Part shown: positions 28,701-43,700 of the stretch, in pieces
Layout: each line of letters opens with the position of its first letter
How positions within the stretch are numbered: the stretch's first letter is position 1
Assembly (NCBI GenBank): GCA_965219915.1
Contig: OZ244794.1
Coordinates: 992,001 to 1,056,000, forward strand
Length of the DNA: 64,000 nt
Source of the DNA: Bin80 sp965219915
GTDB lineage: Bacteria > Bacteroidota > Rhodothermia > Rhodothermales > Bin80
Direction of reading: 5' to 3'
Translations under genes and position numbers: made by a program
The notes under the pieces: generated by a model
What the model was told of the DNA's origin: nothing
Database searches by the model: none
The model's input: the letters and a program-made list of their open reading frames with translations, nothing else

Positions 28701-31700
28701 GCGGAAGGGAAGAAAGTGCTTGGGGCGGTGCGGGTTAGATGTGGACGCCTTTGATTACTCAACAACAGTTAGAGACATCAGAACGGGGGAGGACATGCGG
28801 GTGGACGAGTTGGTAGGACACGAGATAGTAAGCACAGTCCAGAAGGAAGTTCGCCGATCCATTCCACCGACACATGAACTCCTTGAACAATTGTTTATTG
28901 GCTATGTCCGTGCAGATGGACCAAAGCCTGTGATCCACTTAGGCCCCACTTCGGTGCATGTAATGCAGGAGTTGTCCTGGACGGTGTATGGGCATAAACC
29001 CGTCGACTGCGTAGACGGATACCTCCTTCTACACATCTATGACCCACGATGGGATCCAATAAGTCCCGGGTGTCTGCAGGTCTATAAACAAGGTGAATAC
29101 CATAACCTTGTCCCGATTGACGGTGTGCTGGAAGATTGGGAATGGAGAAAAATATGGAACGGCCTTATGACGGCCGCTGCGCTGTGTGATCGGGAGCTGG
29201 GGGCCGCGCAAATTGAGCAAGACCTTCGTGGGGCGCACACAGCGCACGGTGCACAAATCCTCTCCCGTCTGCGCGCTGCAATTCCTGCCTCAGAGCGCGG
29301 GACGGGAGAGATCGGAGACGCACAGGATGATACAGATGGCGATTGCGAGGCAATGCAGGAGGGCCAAGATGCTTGACATTTTACTCCCCGTGTTTCTTAT
29401 AGCCTCTCTGCCGCTGACTGGCTTCGTCGGCTTTCGGTTAGGATGCCGCAAAGTATTACGGCAGATTCAACAAGGGGCGGCTTTGAATTATCAAACGATT
29501 CCAAAAGGGGCAAAGTCTCCAGGCTATTTCCAACACACGAAACTTCCTGGAATCTATATCTCATTCAGGCCACCTTGGGAAGACCAAGCCTAGATCACCA
29601 GATGGCAAACCGTGAATCTGATTTGCTTAATAAAATAGAGGCGTTACGGGCTCGGAACGCACAACTGGAAAGAGAGCTGGCTCAGTACAAAGAGCTGCAC
29701 CCCGAGGCAGTGGAAACACACTGCGAGGGGTGTGGGGAGGCGTTGGCCGTGGCTTTTCTGGACTTCAACGAGGACTTTGGACACCTATGCGACAACTGTT
29801 ACGAGGAATGGGAGGAGTCGGGTCACTTCGTAGATCTGGACCATGTCTCCCGCGCTTCCAGGTCTGCGCGGGCCGACGCGCAAGCAGAACGTCGCACGAA
29901 TAAAAGACCTCGTCTACCAGGCGACTGGCTAGATCCCGAGATGACCAAGTGCGATGAGGGATACACAAACGATCTGCATGGTGTTCGGGCTTTCGAGGCG
30001 GCTAAGAAAAGGAAGGGCGCTCAGATGACAACAGAATAGATGACTGACATTTCCGACGCACAGATCGTCTCCACGATCCTGGCGGATCCCGAAACGCTGG
30101 ACAGACTGCCTGTATCCACCTTGCTTACTCTTTGGCTGTCCAAGTGTCGCAAAGACCCGCGGTATCAGCCTATCAAGGAGATGGTCCGAAAGGTGCTGAG
30201 TACACGGATACATGGGAGCCCCGGTGACAGAAATCGCAACAAGGCCGGTGCCCAGGATGACTAAGAGCTCCATCGAGTGGACCGAAACCACCTGGAACCC
30301 GGTGACCGGGTGCACCAGGATCAGCGCCGGCTGCAAGAACTGCTATGCCGAGCGTATGGCACACAGACTCCAGTCCATGCGGCTGGCGAAGTACCGAAAT
30401 GGCTTCCGCGTCACGATGCACCCATCCACGCTTGAGGACCCGCTAAAATGGCGCAAGCCACGACTCGTCTTCGTGAATTCCATGTCAGACCTTTTTCACG
30501 AACAAGTGGAGGAGCACTTCATCAAGCGTGTGTTTGACACGATGAACCGCGCGCGACATCACACTTTCCAGGTCCTCACGAAACGACCAGAGCGGGTATT
30601 GGCGCTCCAAATAGACTTGAATTGGACGCCCAATATTTGGCTGGGAACCAGCATCGAAAACCGGAAGGTTCTTTCTCGTATGGAGGACCTCAGAAAGACG
30701 CGGGCGCGCATCAAGTTCCTTTCCCTGGAACCATTGCTTGGCCCCCTTCACCAGATCCTGCTCCATGACATTGACTGGGTCATCGTGGGAGGAGAGTCTG
30801 GGCCTGGCGCGCGTCCTGTACGCGGGGAGTGGGTCAGGGATATACGGGACACCTGTTTAAGGAGCCAGACCCCCTTCTTCTTTAAGCAGTGGGGCGGGCC
30901 CGTCAAGAAACGATCAGGGAGAGTATTGGATGGGCGGACCTGGGACGAGATACCGAAACCAGTCGCCTGCTGACTCATGCAGAAACTAGTCATCAACTGT
31001 TCCGAATTGAATATGACCCCCCGGCACACACTTGGGCGCGCGAGCCTGGACATGGGGGAGGTATTAATCCCGGTGGCGCAGGTCATTACTATCGCAAAGT
31101 CTGCAATGGAACCCCACCCCGCCTCTGGCTTTGACGATCTGCTACTTGCATTGGAGACCACCCCCCTCGATGAGACAATATGGGAGAGGAAGACGGCCTT
31201 TCTGGGAATCCATGTGGCGTTTGTGACCCCCGACGGCTACGTGTACAGGGGCGAGCTACAATCCTTTGATTGTTATATCCCCCTTTCGCATTCACTGTGG
31301 TTTTGCTTCCGGCGCACAGCCGGTTGGAAACATGTTAACGCGATCATCTGGGAGTGGATGTCCTTGACCATATCTGAGAAGTCCAAACCCATCAAATTCC
31401 GATAACCAAACCGATGGCTAGGGCCGATCATATCGTTGACCTGGTTGCTTCCGGCATCCGGAAAGACACTGATAGGGTACACAAGGTCGCGCAGGCTATC
31501 GCGCCCGATGCACGTGCGAAGAACCATGTCCAGGTGGCAGAGCGGATTGCACTGGATCTGGTACGTCACTATCACCTGACTCGTGGAAATATATCCTTTG
31601 AGGATCTGGTTAATCTGAGGTTGGATTTGCGTGCCAAGATGCGAAGGGACAGGGCCGGTATACCCCTTCGATTTAATCACTAAATCTTTACTCGCAAATG

Positions 31701-34700
31701 AGATTCCGAGATGAAGTACTCTGGTGGCCACTTACGGGGCTTGTGGTGGGAGGAGTCGTGTGTATCTGGTGCGTGCAGGTTTTCCTCCAGTGAATGCAGT
31801 AATTCAGCAATGTAATCAACCCAGTCATGGAACCATGCCTGATAAGCAGAATCAAAAAGCCTTAGTGATCGAGCGGGTCTTTTCAACCGAAGGGGAGCGC
31901 CCGCTTGACTCGCTCGAGTGGGAACGGCGGGATGCGGTCATCAAGAATCCGCAGGGGGGACCTGTCTTCGAGCAGAGAAACGTAGAGTTCCCGGAAACCT
32001 GGAGTGCCCTGGCAACGAACGTGGTCGCATCCAAGTACTTCTATGGGGACCTGGCCAATACACATTTGGAGGTTGAGGACGGCGGACGGGAGTATTCCTT
32101 GCGTCAGCTGATACACCGCGTGACACGGACGATCACTGACTGGGGGGCGCGGCGAGGGTATTTTAACAGTCTGGAAGATGCTGACCGGTTTTACGATGAG
32201 CTGACGTGGCTTTGTGTGAACCAGCACGGGTCGTTCAATTCCCCTGTGTGGTTTAACGTTGGGTTACATGAGCGCTACGGAGTGACCGACTCGGGAGACC
32301 GGACCATCTGGGGATGGGACGAGGACGAGGGGCAAATTGTGGATGTGGACCCTTACGAGTATCCACAGGGCTCTGCCTGCTTCATTATTTCCGTCGAGGA
32401 TTCGATTGATGACATATGGGCGTTGATGAGTGAGAGCGCTCGACTATTCAAGTTCGGTTCCGGGGTTGGTGCAGACTGGTCAACGCTCCGATCAACCCAT
32501 GAGAAATTATCCGGTGGAGGTGTTCCAAGTGGCCCGGTCAGCTTTATGGAGGTCCAGGATTCAACTGGCGCAACAATCAAAAGCGGGGGGAAAACGAGGC
32601 GGGCGGCGATTATGCAGACGCTGAAGATCTGGCACCCGGATGTTGAGGAATTTATCAACGCGAAACAACAGGAGGAGAGAAAGGCCTGGGCGCTGATCGA
32701 GCAGGGATACGACGGATCATTTAATGGCCCGGCGTATGGCTCCGTAGCTTTTCAGAATGTGAACCAATCGGTACGGGTTAATGATGAGTTCATGAAAGCG
32801 GTTGAGGCGGGCAGTAAGTTTCCGCTCCGCACCGTTACAACAGATGAAGTAGTCCGGGAGGTTGATGCCCGCAGGCTCCTGGATCTGATTGCCGAGGGGA
32901 CCTATATCTGCGGGGACCCGGGGGTGCAGTACGAAGACATCATCCAGAGATGGCATACTTGTAAAGCGACGGGCCCTATTAACTCGAGCAATCCCTGCTC
33001 TGAGTACATGTTTCTGGATAACTCTGCGTGTAACCTGGCCAGCCTAAACCTGCGCAAGTTTCAGCTGGAAGATGGTTCGTTTGATGTTGAGCGCTTCAGA
33101 GCTGCGGTTAGAATCTTCATTACCGCGATGGAGATTATTGTGGACAATGCTGGATATCCGAGTGAAAGTATTGCAAGAAACAGTCATCTTTTCCGTCCAT
33201 TGGGACTTGGCTTCGCCAATTTGGGTGCCCTCCTAATGGCAATGGGCCTGCCGTACGACAGTGATGAAGGGCGCGCGGTGGCCGGTGCGATCATGGCGAT
33301 AGAACATGCGGAAGCGTATGCTCGGAGTGCTGAGATAGCTGCCAACCCCAGAATTGGGCCGTTTGAAGGCTATGAGGAAAACCGTGAGTCCATGTTGAAT
33401 GTGATGCGCATGCATCGGGATGCGGCCGGCGAGATTGACCGCAGTTGTCCGGATTATCTGCGCAGCGCCGCCATGGAATCCCTGGATCGGATGGTCACAC
33501 TAGGGGAACGACATGGCTACCGCAATTCACAAGTGACCGTGCTTGCTCCCACAGGCACCATTGCCTTTATGATGGATTGTGACACCACCGGTATAGAGCC
33601 TGATATCGCGCTGGTGAAATACAAGCTGTTGGCTGGCAAGGGGGACGGAACCTTCAAAATCGTAAACCGGACCGTGCCAGAATCACTAATCCAGCTAGGG
33701 TATGACGAAACGCAGATCAAGGAAATTCTCGCGTATATCACTGAGCACGATATGATCGAAGGGGCACCCGGCGTCAAGGAGGGGGACTTGCCGGTGTTCG
33801 ATTGTGCATTCAAACCTTTGAAAGGGATGCGTAGTGTCCGCCCTATGGGACATGTCCGTATGATGTCCGCGTGCCAACCGTTTGTGTCAGGGGCAATCTC
33901 AAAGACAGTCAACATGCCTGAGGATGTGACCGCGGAGCAAATCAGCCATGTCTACCTGGAAGGTTGGCACCTGGGGCTAAAAGCGTTGGCGATTTACCGC
34001 GAGAACTCCAAGCGCAGCCAACCCCTATCCACATCGCAGGGAGGCAACACTAAAGGCGCTCCAAGGGGAAAGTCCCTTTCCACCAATGGGGGGGTCTCCA
34101 AGCCAAAACGCAAACGCCTACCTGATCTGCGGCCGGGGTTTGCACACAAGTTCAGTCTGGGAGGACATGAGGGGTACCTACATGTGGGGCTCTATCCTGA
34201 TACCGGGGAGCCCGGAGAGATTTTTATCCGCATAGCAAAAGAAGGGTCCACGCTCTCAGGGCTCTGTGAATCGTTTGCTATCGCCGTCTCCGTCGCCCTG
34301 CAACACGGAGTGCCCCTGGAAGACTTGGTTGAGAAGTACAGATATATGCGCTTCGAGCCGAGTGGACCCACGACCAACCGCGACATCCCCCGGGCCGGTT
34401 CCCTCCCTGATTATATCTTCCGCTTCATGAAATTGACATTCCGGGACAAAGGGGGGGATGCATACCTATTTTGGCAGGACATAATTTCTGCGTGGAGAAG
34501 GGGGCGCGAGATCGCTGAGAGTCAGCATGGGGAAGATGATCTCTACCACCAATACGCGGTGGAGCCAGAAATGCAGGCAGCATCTCCGGCAGGGGAAACG
34601 GGAGGGGTGGTCACACTCCAACACCCGGTCCAGCCAGACGCACCACTCTGCGTTCTGTGCGGGGCGATCACCTTTCGTAACGGTGCGTGCTATGTCTGCA

Positions 34701-37700
34701 TGCGTTGCGGCAGTTCCAATGGGTGTGGGTGAGAATAGCCAGCAGTTGAGATGAGTAGACATTGCGCATTCCCTTGGTACGGGGGAAAGCAGTTTCATTT
34801 GGGCTTTCTACTTCCGCTAATCCCCCGAGACGCGGTCCATTACGTCGAACCCTTTGGGGGGGCAGCATCCGTGCTGTTGAACCTCCCTCCTTATGAGGTA
34901 GAAACCTATAACGACCTACTCGGGGGGGCAGTGACTTTTTTTCGTGTCCTGCGAGACAACCCGGGGGAGCTGATTGCGCAGTTGGAGCTGACCCCGTGGT
35001 CGCGGGAAGAATTCGAGAGGGCAGACCTAGCGGAAGAGGGCATTTCAGACTTGGAACTCGCACGTAGATTCCTGGTCCGCGCGCGGCAGGCTTACAACGG
35101 ATCCGCGGTGCAACGGGGCAAAAGGGCTTGGAAGTATGACGCCGGAGGAAACGCGTCCGGAGTGGCTAAGAGGTGGGTTCATATACCCAACCGCCTGGCG
35201 GGGATTGCCGAGCGGCTTCGGGGCGTCCAAATTGAGAACCGCCCCGCCGTGGAAGTGATCCAGAGGCACGATTCAGCACACACAGTTTTCTATGTTGACC
35301 CTCCTTATGTTCATTCTGCACGCGTGGGAGGTGGGAACCGATATGAACATGAGATGAGCGATGGCGACCACCACGAGCTCGCCGACATACTACGCTCTCT
35401 ACGCGGACGCGTGGTCCTCTCTGGATACCGGAATCATTTATATGACAGGTGGTATGCTGAGTGGAAGAGGATAGAGGCTCCGCCCAAAAGAGTACCTTCC
35501 GCGAGGCGGTTCAAGGGCAGTACGGCCAACAAAGAAGTGGTCTGGTGCAACTTCGATCCCTATGATACCACCACCACTCCCTCTCTTTTTAATGAATTTG
35601 CCCGATTGTCCAATAGGCAGGACAACGGCCTTTGAAGCCATCGGTGGAGGTTCGAGTCCTCCTCGGGCAACCTGACATGAAACAATGAATTTAAGAGGGC
35701 CTGTCGGAAGGACACGCGGAGGTCCAGGTACGGCGTCTGTGTCTGCCGACATTGTCTCTTGCGAGTGATGCTCAGCAGGCTGGAATTGTGGGGCTGAAAT
35801 GGATTATAGCCACCTGCGGGAGTTATTCAATGCTGATAGCCTACGTAAGTTGGCGTGGTACGGCGTTGACCAATCTCATCGCGAGTTGGCTCAGGAATTA
35901 GGGGCCTTCACACCACGAGAATTCTTTGGAGCGGCGTACGAGGTCCTGAGGCGAAGCTATCCCATTGAATACGTACTCAAGAATGAGCTGCTTGCAGCCC
36001 TTCGATCAACTCATGCAGATCAGACATATCTGCGGTCGGAATACTGGTGTCACTCTAACCGGGCTGATGTCGTCGAAATTGGAGACCGGTGTACGGCTTA
36101 CGAGATCAAGACCAAATTCGACTCTCCGACCACATTACAGGACCAGATCAAGGGATACAGCAAGGTCTTCCCGTACATCGTCCTGGTAGCTGACTCGGAG
36201 CGGTATAACCGATTTTGGCAATATGCTCCACAGTACGTTGGGCTGTATCTGGTCACGCGGGATGGAGAAGTAACGAAGCTAAAGCCTCCAACCAAGCATA
36301 TTGAGAATCTGGATGCCATCCAAATCGTACGCCAGATGAACAAGGCCGAGCGGGTGGCCTTTGTCAGGCGAGTCGATCCATGTCTGAGTAGCGTTGAGGC
36401 AATGTATATCCATTATTCTGAGCACCTTGCCGATGAAATGACGCCAGAAGAAATGAGTGATCACTATCGAGATCAGATGCGTAAGTGCGAGCGGCCACTC
36501 CGATACTTGGAGTTGGTGCCCGAGTTGCCACACTGCTTCGTTGCAGCTCTTTACGACTACTCGCTCACAAAGAGCACTATCAAGCGCCTTGCTGCGCTTG
36601 TGGATGAGCCGATAGGAACAATGCACGGGTCATAGGTGCTCAGTACCGTCATTGTGGGGGTAAGAGGGGATATCTAAGAGACCGTACTTGAAGCGTGCAA
36701 TGGCACCTCTGGCAGCGGCTTGGCCTTTCACGTAGTGGGCTACCTGGTCCTGAGATTTCCACCGGCCCGCCTGCTGCACCTGTGGTAGCGTGGCTCCCCG
36801 TTCAACCAGGGACTGGGCACTCCCGATACGGAGAGAGTGGCTGCTAAACCTCCCGGATATCCCGGCTTCCTTGGCCCACCTGATCACAATCCTCTGGACA
36901 GCGCGGGTGGTGAGGCCTGTGTCTTGGACCTTTCCACCTCGACGGAATCGACGGAATAGAGCTCCATCACGAATCTCGGCCTCGACGCAGTATCTTCGCA
37001 CACGTCGGAACGTGTCTGGTCCAAGAAATAGCAAGGCCCCGACTGCTTCCTGATCCGTCTTGGACCGGCGGATTCTGACCAACCCGGTTTTGTTCGCTGA
37101 GGAAGTCACATCATTCACGCGCAGGGCCACGACCTCGCTGGCGCGAAGCAGCGCATCGCTCATGACCGACAGAAGTGCTGTATCGCGCTTGTAGATCAAC
37201 CCCTCTTTCATGTCAGCAACTTTCAGGATCGCCGCGAGCTCTTCCCATCTCAGTCCATCCATTTGCCCCCGGCCGCGTCCGCGACCTTCGCGGCGGACTC
37301 CCCTGAGGGTACGCTTTGTGTTGCGGCCAACTGGCGAGGGGGCTTCCATGAGCTTTCTGGCAGCGTTCACGGCCGCGATCACCATGCTACACGTACTGGG
37401 AGAAAGCCCCCTGTTGTGAAGTCCAGCTACATAGTCTGACAGGGATTCATCTGTCAACTCCCTCCCATTGAGCCAGTCATATAGGTTTGTCAACTCGCGT
37501 GCGTAGCGCTGCCTCGTTGGTCCTGAATAGGACGCATTGATTAAGTCCACTGCTTGTTTCGTGACATGCGAAGGCCCAGTCAGGAGCTCCTCCTTCATCT
37601 GTGCTAAATGATTAATTCTATGGGGGCTAAAGAAAAACACCCATGAGGTTTTTCAACCCAATCGTTTCCGCAACCTTGTTGGGTTACACTCTTGCGTCTT

Positions 37701-40700
37701 CGTTATTTCGGGAGGATGGTGCAAAGAACAAACACCATGCCATGGTGCGCGGGGAGCGGGAAATCGTTACCAGGCATAGACTGTCTAACCATGTGCCATG
37801 AGGCCCTGATACGAGGGGCTGTAAGGTTGAAAAGATACGACACCATTAATATCTTGCACATGAGTTTCTTCATTGCGGAGGCCATACAGCATCGTCACAC
37901 TATCTTGAGGGAGGCCGCAAGACCACTGAGGCAATGACCTTGTTTGCAATTCCGCGCTCTATACCCTGACGCCCAATGACATACACTTGAAGACGTGATG
38001 ACCGAGGATACCGAAAACCCAAAGCCGCGCCGGCGCAAAAAAAAACGCGTTTTTGATCGGCGGATAATGATATATATGCATGAGGGGCTCTTACGTGATC
38101 TAGTGCGGGTTGCGGACGAGACCGGAGTTCCTCTCACTGAAGTAGGCCGAAGGGCGCTGCGTGCGGGGCTCAGAACCGCAGAGCGTGACTTGAAAAAGCT
38201 CCACGGGCGGGAGGATACTTCGTCCGCCTAGACCCTCAGCCCTTCGGTAACGGCAGCGGCGAAGAGGCCTTGTGCTGTTTCCACCACAGCCAGTCCTGGG
38301 TCAGCGTTCCCTGCGGGACCTGCGCCCCCTCGCCTCACTGAGCGAGGGTGTCGGGGACTGGACAAGCGGAAAATTGGAACTCGTGATCCCTGATGTCCTG
38401 CTCAATGTAGGCCATGACCTCCTCTCGGCTGACCCGCTTGTAGCACCACGTATCGCTCCCTCGGCTCACCTCATGCGTCAACACGCCCCAGTACCAGTCC
38501 TCTGTTGCCTCGGCGGGCTTGATCAGGACATGGTCACCCTCGCGGGCGTTTGACGGGACCAGAACCGTCGAAGTGAAGGGGGATGTCTCCTCGGCGAGGG
38601 CGAAAGTGAATGATCGGTAGGAAATGGGGTGCATTACAGGATCGGGCAGGTCGGGGTTTAGCGTTCAAATCCACCCCGCGTAGCCCCACGGGATGGAGAG
38701 CCTGGAGCAAACTGCTCCAATATAGTGCTTTTATCAATTTCTTTGCCATCCGAATCGTTGATCAACTTAATACATTGCCTGCAGAGGGTTTGCGCTTCGC
38801 TCAAGGCACGTCTCCGCCGCCGCTCCCATTTTTCCCAATCGCTTCCAAATGCTGGGGGGGCACCTTGGAAGCACGTAACCATGTGTGTCTGCATCACCTC
38901 TATCGTGATCTCCACCGCTTCTGTACATCTCGCGAGTTGCTCAAAGGCCCAGTCAGGGCCCGCGGTGAATGCTGCGTCTGCCCATTCCGCCCCAATGATC
39001 CCCCAGACCCGTCGGGCTTCCAGGGTGGCCGCTTTCGCAATTTCGGTGCGCGTGGTTTCCAAGGCGGATCTGAACTCCGGGGCCGTAGATTCTTTGTCAA
39101 AAGGGTGATCGGTCATTGTTCGGGGGCAGGTGCAGCTCTAATGTTTGGGAAAATGATGCTTACTGGGATTGGCTAGGTCGCCGATTGTGTCTCGTCTGCC
39201 CCTGTTTGCGCATCCAAGATTGGCTGGAACAGCCGCGGGGCGTCCTCTCCAGAGCGTCTGTGCTGAAGTCTAGACATCAACTCCCCTGCCAGATCTATGG
39301 CTGGGAGTGGGCGCGTGGTCCAGAGGGGCACGTAGGGATCTGTGCATTCCAACAGAATTCCTAGTCTGCCTGTACCCCCCTCGCCCGGTCCTGTGATGAA
39401 TACCAGATCTCCTGGTTTGGCATTCGAAAGCGTCTTGACTAGACCCTCCTCGACGCGCTCTACGTGATGGATGGTAAATGATGAGTGCATGGTGTCTATT
39501 CGATGTTAACGGCTGAACTCGACCTGGATGGAGGTTCCTCCTTCTTTGAGGGACGGAAGGGAATACGAACCACCAGAGGGAGGTTCTTTTTTCAGAGTAG
39601 CGATATGCTGGGCTATGGCAAGGGTCCCCACCTCCTTTAGCGAAGTCCACGTTATTTTCATCCTCAGCTTGATTTGGTTAAGGTTTATCCCCGCCTCCTC
39701 AGCGTTCGTTTTGGCTACCTCTTCACAAAACGGAGCGATCTGAGATTCCATGGTCCGGATTCCATGCTCCGCTGCAGAGCGGCAGCGTCGCAATTGGGTC
39801 CGGGCCCAGTCTGGTGCCTCGATAGCCCTGTCGACCCATGTAGGGTCTTGGATGCGAAAGTGGAACTTCGCCTGCTCCAGCGCGAAAGCGGCAATCCCCG
39901 CGCGAAGTTCACGCGTTACGTCCGAGTTGCCACATAGTGCATCAATTTGGCGGAGCGGGTCTTTGTTCATTGCTCGGGGGATGCCTTTTGAGTCAACACA
40001 ACGGTAATGTGGCGGTTAGGTGAATCCCCCGGCACTGGGCTATGAAGCGCATGCCTCGGTGGAAATTAGGGCCGGCATTTAGGGCGGACCATTTGTGTGC
40101 TACTGCAATTACGGAGCACCCTGCGCAATGCACGTGCTTCTGCCCTGTCCACGGACAAACCATACTTCGTCTTGACATGCACTACGCGGCCCGCAAACCA
40201 GCATCGATTCTCATCCGGCAGCCACTCGGCAGCGTCCTTGGCCAGCTTTTCTCCGCGATTCAGTTCCGGTGTGGCTAGGGCGAGATTATCCAGGTCGGAG
40301 GCAAATGCCGCTTTCTCCTGCCTGCCCCTTGCGCACATCCCTGATCGGTGCGCCTCCGCAAGGGCTATCAGGTGCTCAACGTCTGACTGCCTGCGGCTCC
40401 TAAAACATGTTCCATCGTAAGGACTGAACAGTCCTCCCTGAGAGCGGATCACCTGGAGCTCAATCTCGCGGGGGTATGCGTATTCGCTCCGGTTATACTC
40501 CGAACACCAGTCCTCTGACCTGACGGAGAGGCGGTCCAGGGCTTTTAGTGCCTTAGCGGCTTGCCCCAACGAGGCGTCAGCTCCCAGTAGACAGAGCATT
40601 AATGCTGCAAAATACAGCGGGAATCTGTTTTTCATTTTGATGTTTGGTTACATAATACCTATCGGCCCCATGTCGCCTTAGAGTGCTGCACCGTAGCGGT

Positions 40701-43700
40701 GCGGGGATCAATCTTGGCTTGCGCGCTGTCAGCACGTGCCGACCGCACAATCCGTCCGATGTCTGCCTTAGTATGTTGTGAGATGGTGCCGTTTGCTGAA
40801 TCCAGCAGGAGCATCTTTGTGTCTGAGTTGATCACGTTCAAATCCACAATGGGTTCAGAGTTTTCCGTGGACCCAAGGATCGCCTTTGCGAAATTAGACT
40901 CGCCAAGTGCGTCGTGCTGGTTGAGTAAGGGAGCGTCCATTGAGCAGCTCTGCCGGACATGCCTCCATCCGTTCGGCCCATCAAACAACCACCAGTCAAT
41001 GATCCCGGTCGAACGTCCAATCTGGGCGCACTCCTGGGGTGTGTGCTGGAATATCCCCACCTTCACCACACGGGCATCAAGCCTCTCGATGTACGTGAAG
41101 AATGGCTGCGGCAGATCCTCAAGTATCTGTATGATGTCCTGGGGTTCTTTCATCGCTCCCAGCCGTTGCCTCCTATCTTCATCTCCGACCTCTTCTCTTT
41201 TGCGTAGTGATCTAACACCTCGCGCAAAGAGGGCATCTCTACCACCGCGCATTCGGATGATCTGGCTCTGATGTGTGAGCGTGTTTGCTCCATCAACCCA
41301 TCCCATGCAAGCGTGCCTTTGTGGAATCCAATCAGCTCGTCTCCCCGACGGTGATCATTCTCGTCCCCAAGCCTCACCTCTCCCTGTACATCCAAGGCCA
41401 TCGAATCCAACGCTAATCGCGGGATGTCCTGAGATGACAGAATCCGAGGAAATGTCTCTATCGGCGGATCGCTCGCGCTGTCCGCCCATGCTTTAATCGG
41501 GCGGTACCAATCCGCCGCACTTTTTATTTCGTCCAACGAATAGGCTTCTTTGAACTCGAGTGCTGGCTTGGACAAGCCGGTTTTTGAATGTGATGATTGG
41601 GGTGTCATATCACTGTTTGCTTTTTGCGTTATCGCTCCCAGTTCGACGCCGGATGAGTCTTGGCCTGCTGATCAGGACCAGTCGATTCCCTTCCATCATT
41701 TCCTTTCGCAAAGGCAGGGCTGGTATTGTCGCCCGCCAGAACCGAGTGATCCTTCCTAATGGACTCTTCTACGTGATCCTTCAGACGCTGCATCTCACCA
41801 TCCAAGAGCTTGCCCGTGTCCAACGAACACACGACCCGCGCTTCTTTCAGGTAGTCAATAAGCGCCGCACTTAGTCGGACCTGATCGTGGAAGCCGGCAT
41901 TGATTTTGCCCTCGCCTCTTGACAGAGTGACAATACGATCACCTAAATACTGCTCGATGTACTCCTGCACGACCTGGGGATGCTCTATGTCGCGAACCAG
42001 AGTCAAAAAGTACTCGTCCCCAACACGCCCGTACTGTGGCACGACCCGGGGATCCTCCATACCGTACACCAGACGGCACCCGTCCTGGATCCACTGATGA
42101 GCTCGTTCCCATTCTGCGTCGGTACATTCTACCGACATGTTGTGGACCAGATACCTGATCTCACCGTCGCTCCACACGCACTGCTTGTTTTCCATGTAGT
42201 CTTCGTAGAACTGCTGGATATTCCCCTCCGCATAGGCATCTACGGGGAGCGAGTCGGTGTAGATGGCAATATCCATATCCGGGTTCAGGTCAAAGACCAA
42301 CGCGTGATCTTGATCCTTCCACCAGTAGGACGACTTGTTTGCCATAGCCTCGGGCACCCTGATCACGGACCCGTCTTCCAGCTCCATATTGACTGTATCC
42401 ATTGGCTTGTCCAGGTTAGCGTTCCCAGAGGCTTCGTTGGATTTCTTTCGCACCCCGGTTGGCATCGAGAGGAGGCTGTTGTTGCTCCAGCTTCTTCAGT
42501 TGCTTTTTGAGACCCGGGATTTCATCCTGGACGATACCCTCTTCAATTCTTTTGACGGCGTCCTTGGCATAGTCTGAGTGGAGCCCCCTCCTGTCAATTT
42601 TCCCGTCTCGCAACTGCTCCATGTCGAGCTGGATGCTTCGCCCGACAAACGCGGCCTGCGACAGGGCATCGTGCACATACTCTTTTAGCATTTCTGGCAC
42701 GTCCCCGACGTGGGTGATTGGGTCTTGCCTCTCACCCCATTCGACAGCCTCCCTGAGCTTACGGAGATCCGCGTGGGTTGGGGGCGGCGAAGTTGGAGTG
42801 GGCGGCAGTGGAGTGGTCAGCAGATAGGGGCGTCCAGGCTCGTGGATCTCGCTAAACTTTGCACGATTGAATTCTTGCGCTTTGGATGCGGCCTCCATCC
42901 CTAACACGCTGTGGACACAGAAATGATGGACATCCGCGCAGGCCTGGACTAGTTTATTGTGCCGTTCCACATGATTGTCTGAGGCGGGGCGGGCAACGTG
43001 CAGGATCATCCGGTCGGGATCCAGTTTCGCCGGCGGCTGCGCGATGAGCACAGCCCCCACGGCCGCGTCGTACACCCTGTCCTGCGGGACCAACTTCTCG
43101 TTTCCTGTCCAGAGGAGGGTGCCGTCATCCAGCATCTTGACATCGTCGGTCCGATGCGGGCTTGCTCCCGAAAGGGAGATCTTATGCTCCTGCTTCATGC
43201 GCTGGGAAACCACCGCCCGAAACCCGGCCGGATCCGCCTTTGCGGACTGCCCCACCTGCCAGGCTCTCTTCTCATGTTCCCTGGAGAGGACATCTGCCAT
43301 CTGCCATACATTCTCAGCCATCAGTTCACCGCCCTTCGGACAGTCCCACTGCAGTCGCTCCCCTACATTCACCCACACCGTCCCATGGTCCCCCTCCAAC
43401 TGCTCCTGGATAGGGAAGCCCTTGATATGAGTGGGGCGGATGTTGTCCAGCCTGAATACGCGCCGCTTCCCACAGCGGGCCAATTCCGGCCACATATAGA
43501 ACTCCTTCCGAAGCACCAGTGTGACATGCTTCAGGTTTCCTTCATTTAGGTTCGCAACGAGCTGACTGCCAACGCTGAGACTGGGATGGTCGTCTGTTAA
43601 CATCATAGGCTTCGTGGAGGATTGGTTTGTATGGGGGTCATCTCTCCCACCCCGACGTTCTGTCCTGCTGCTTAATCGCCTCCTTCAGCTTCGGGAGGTG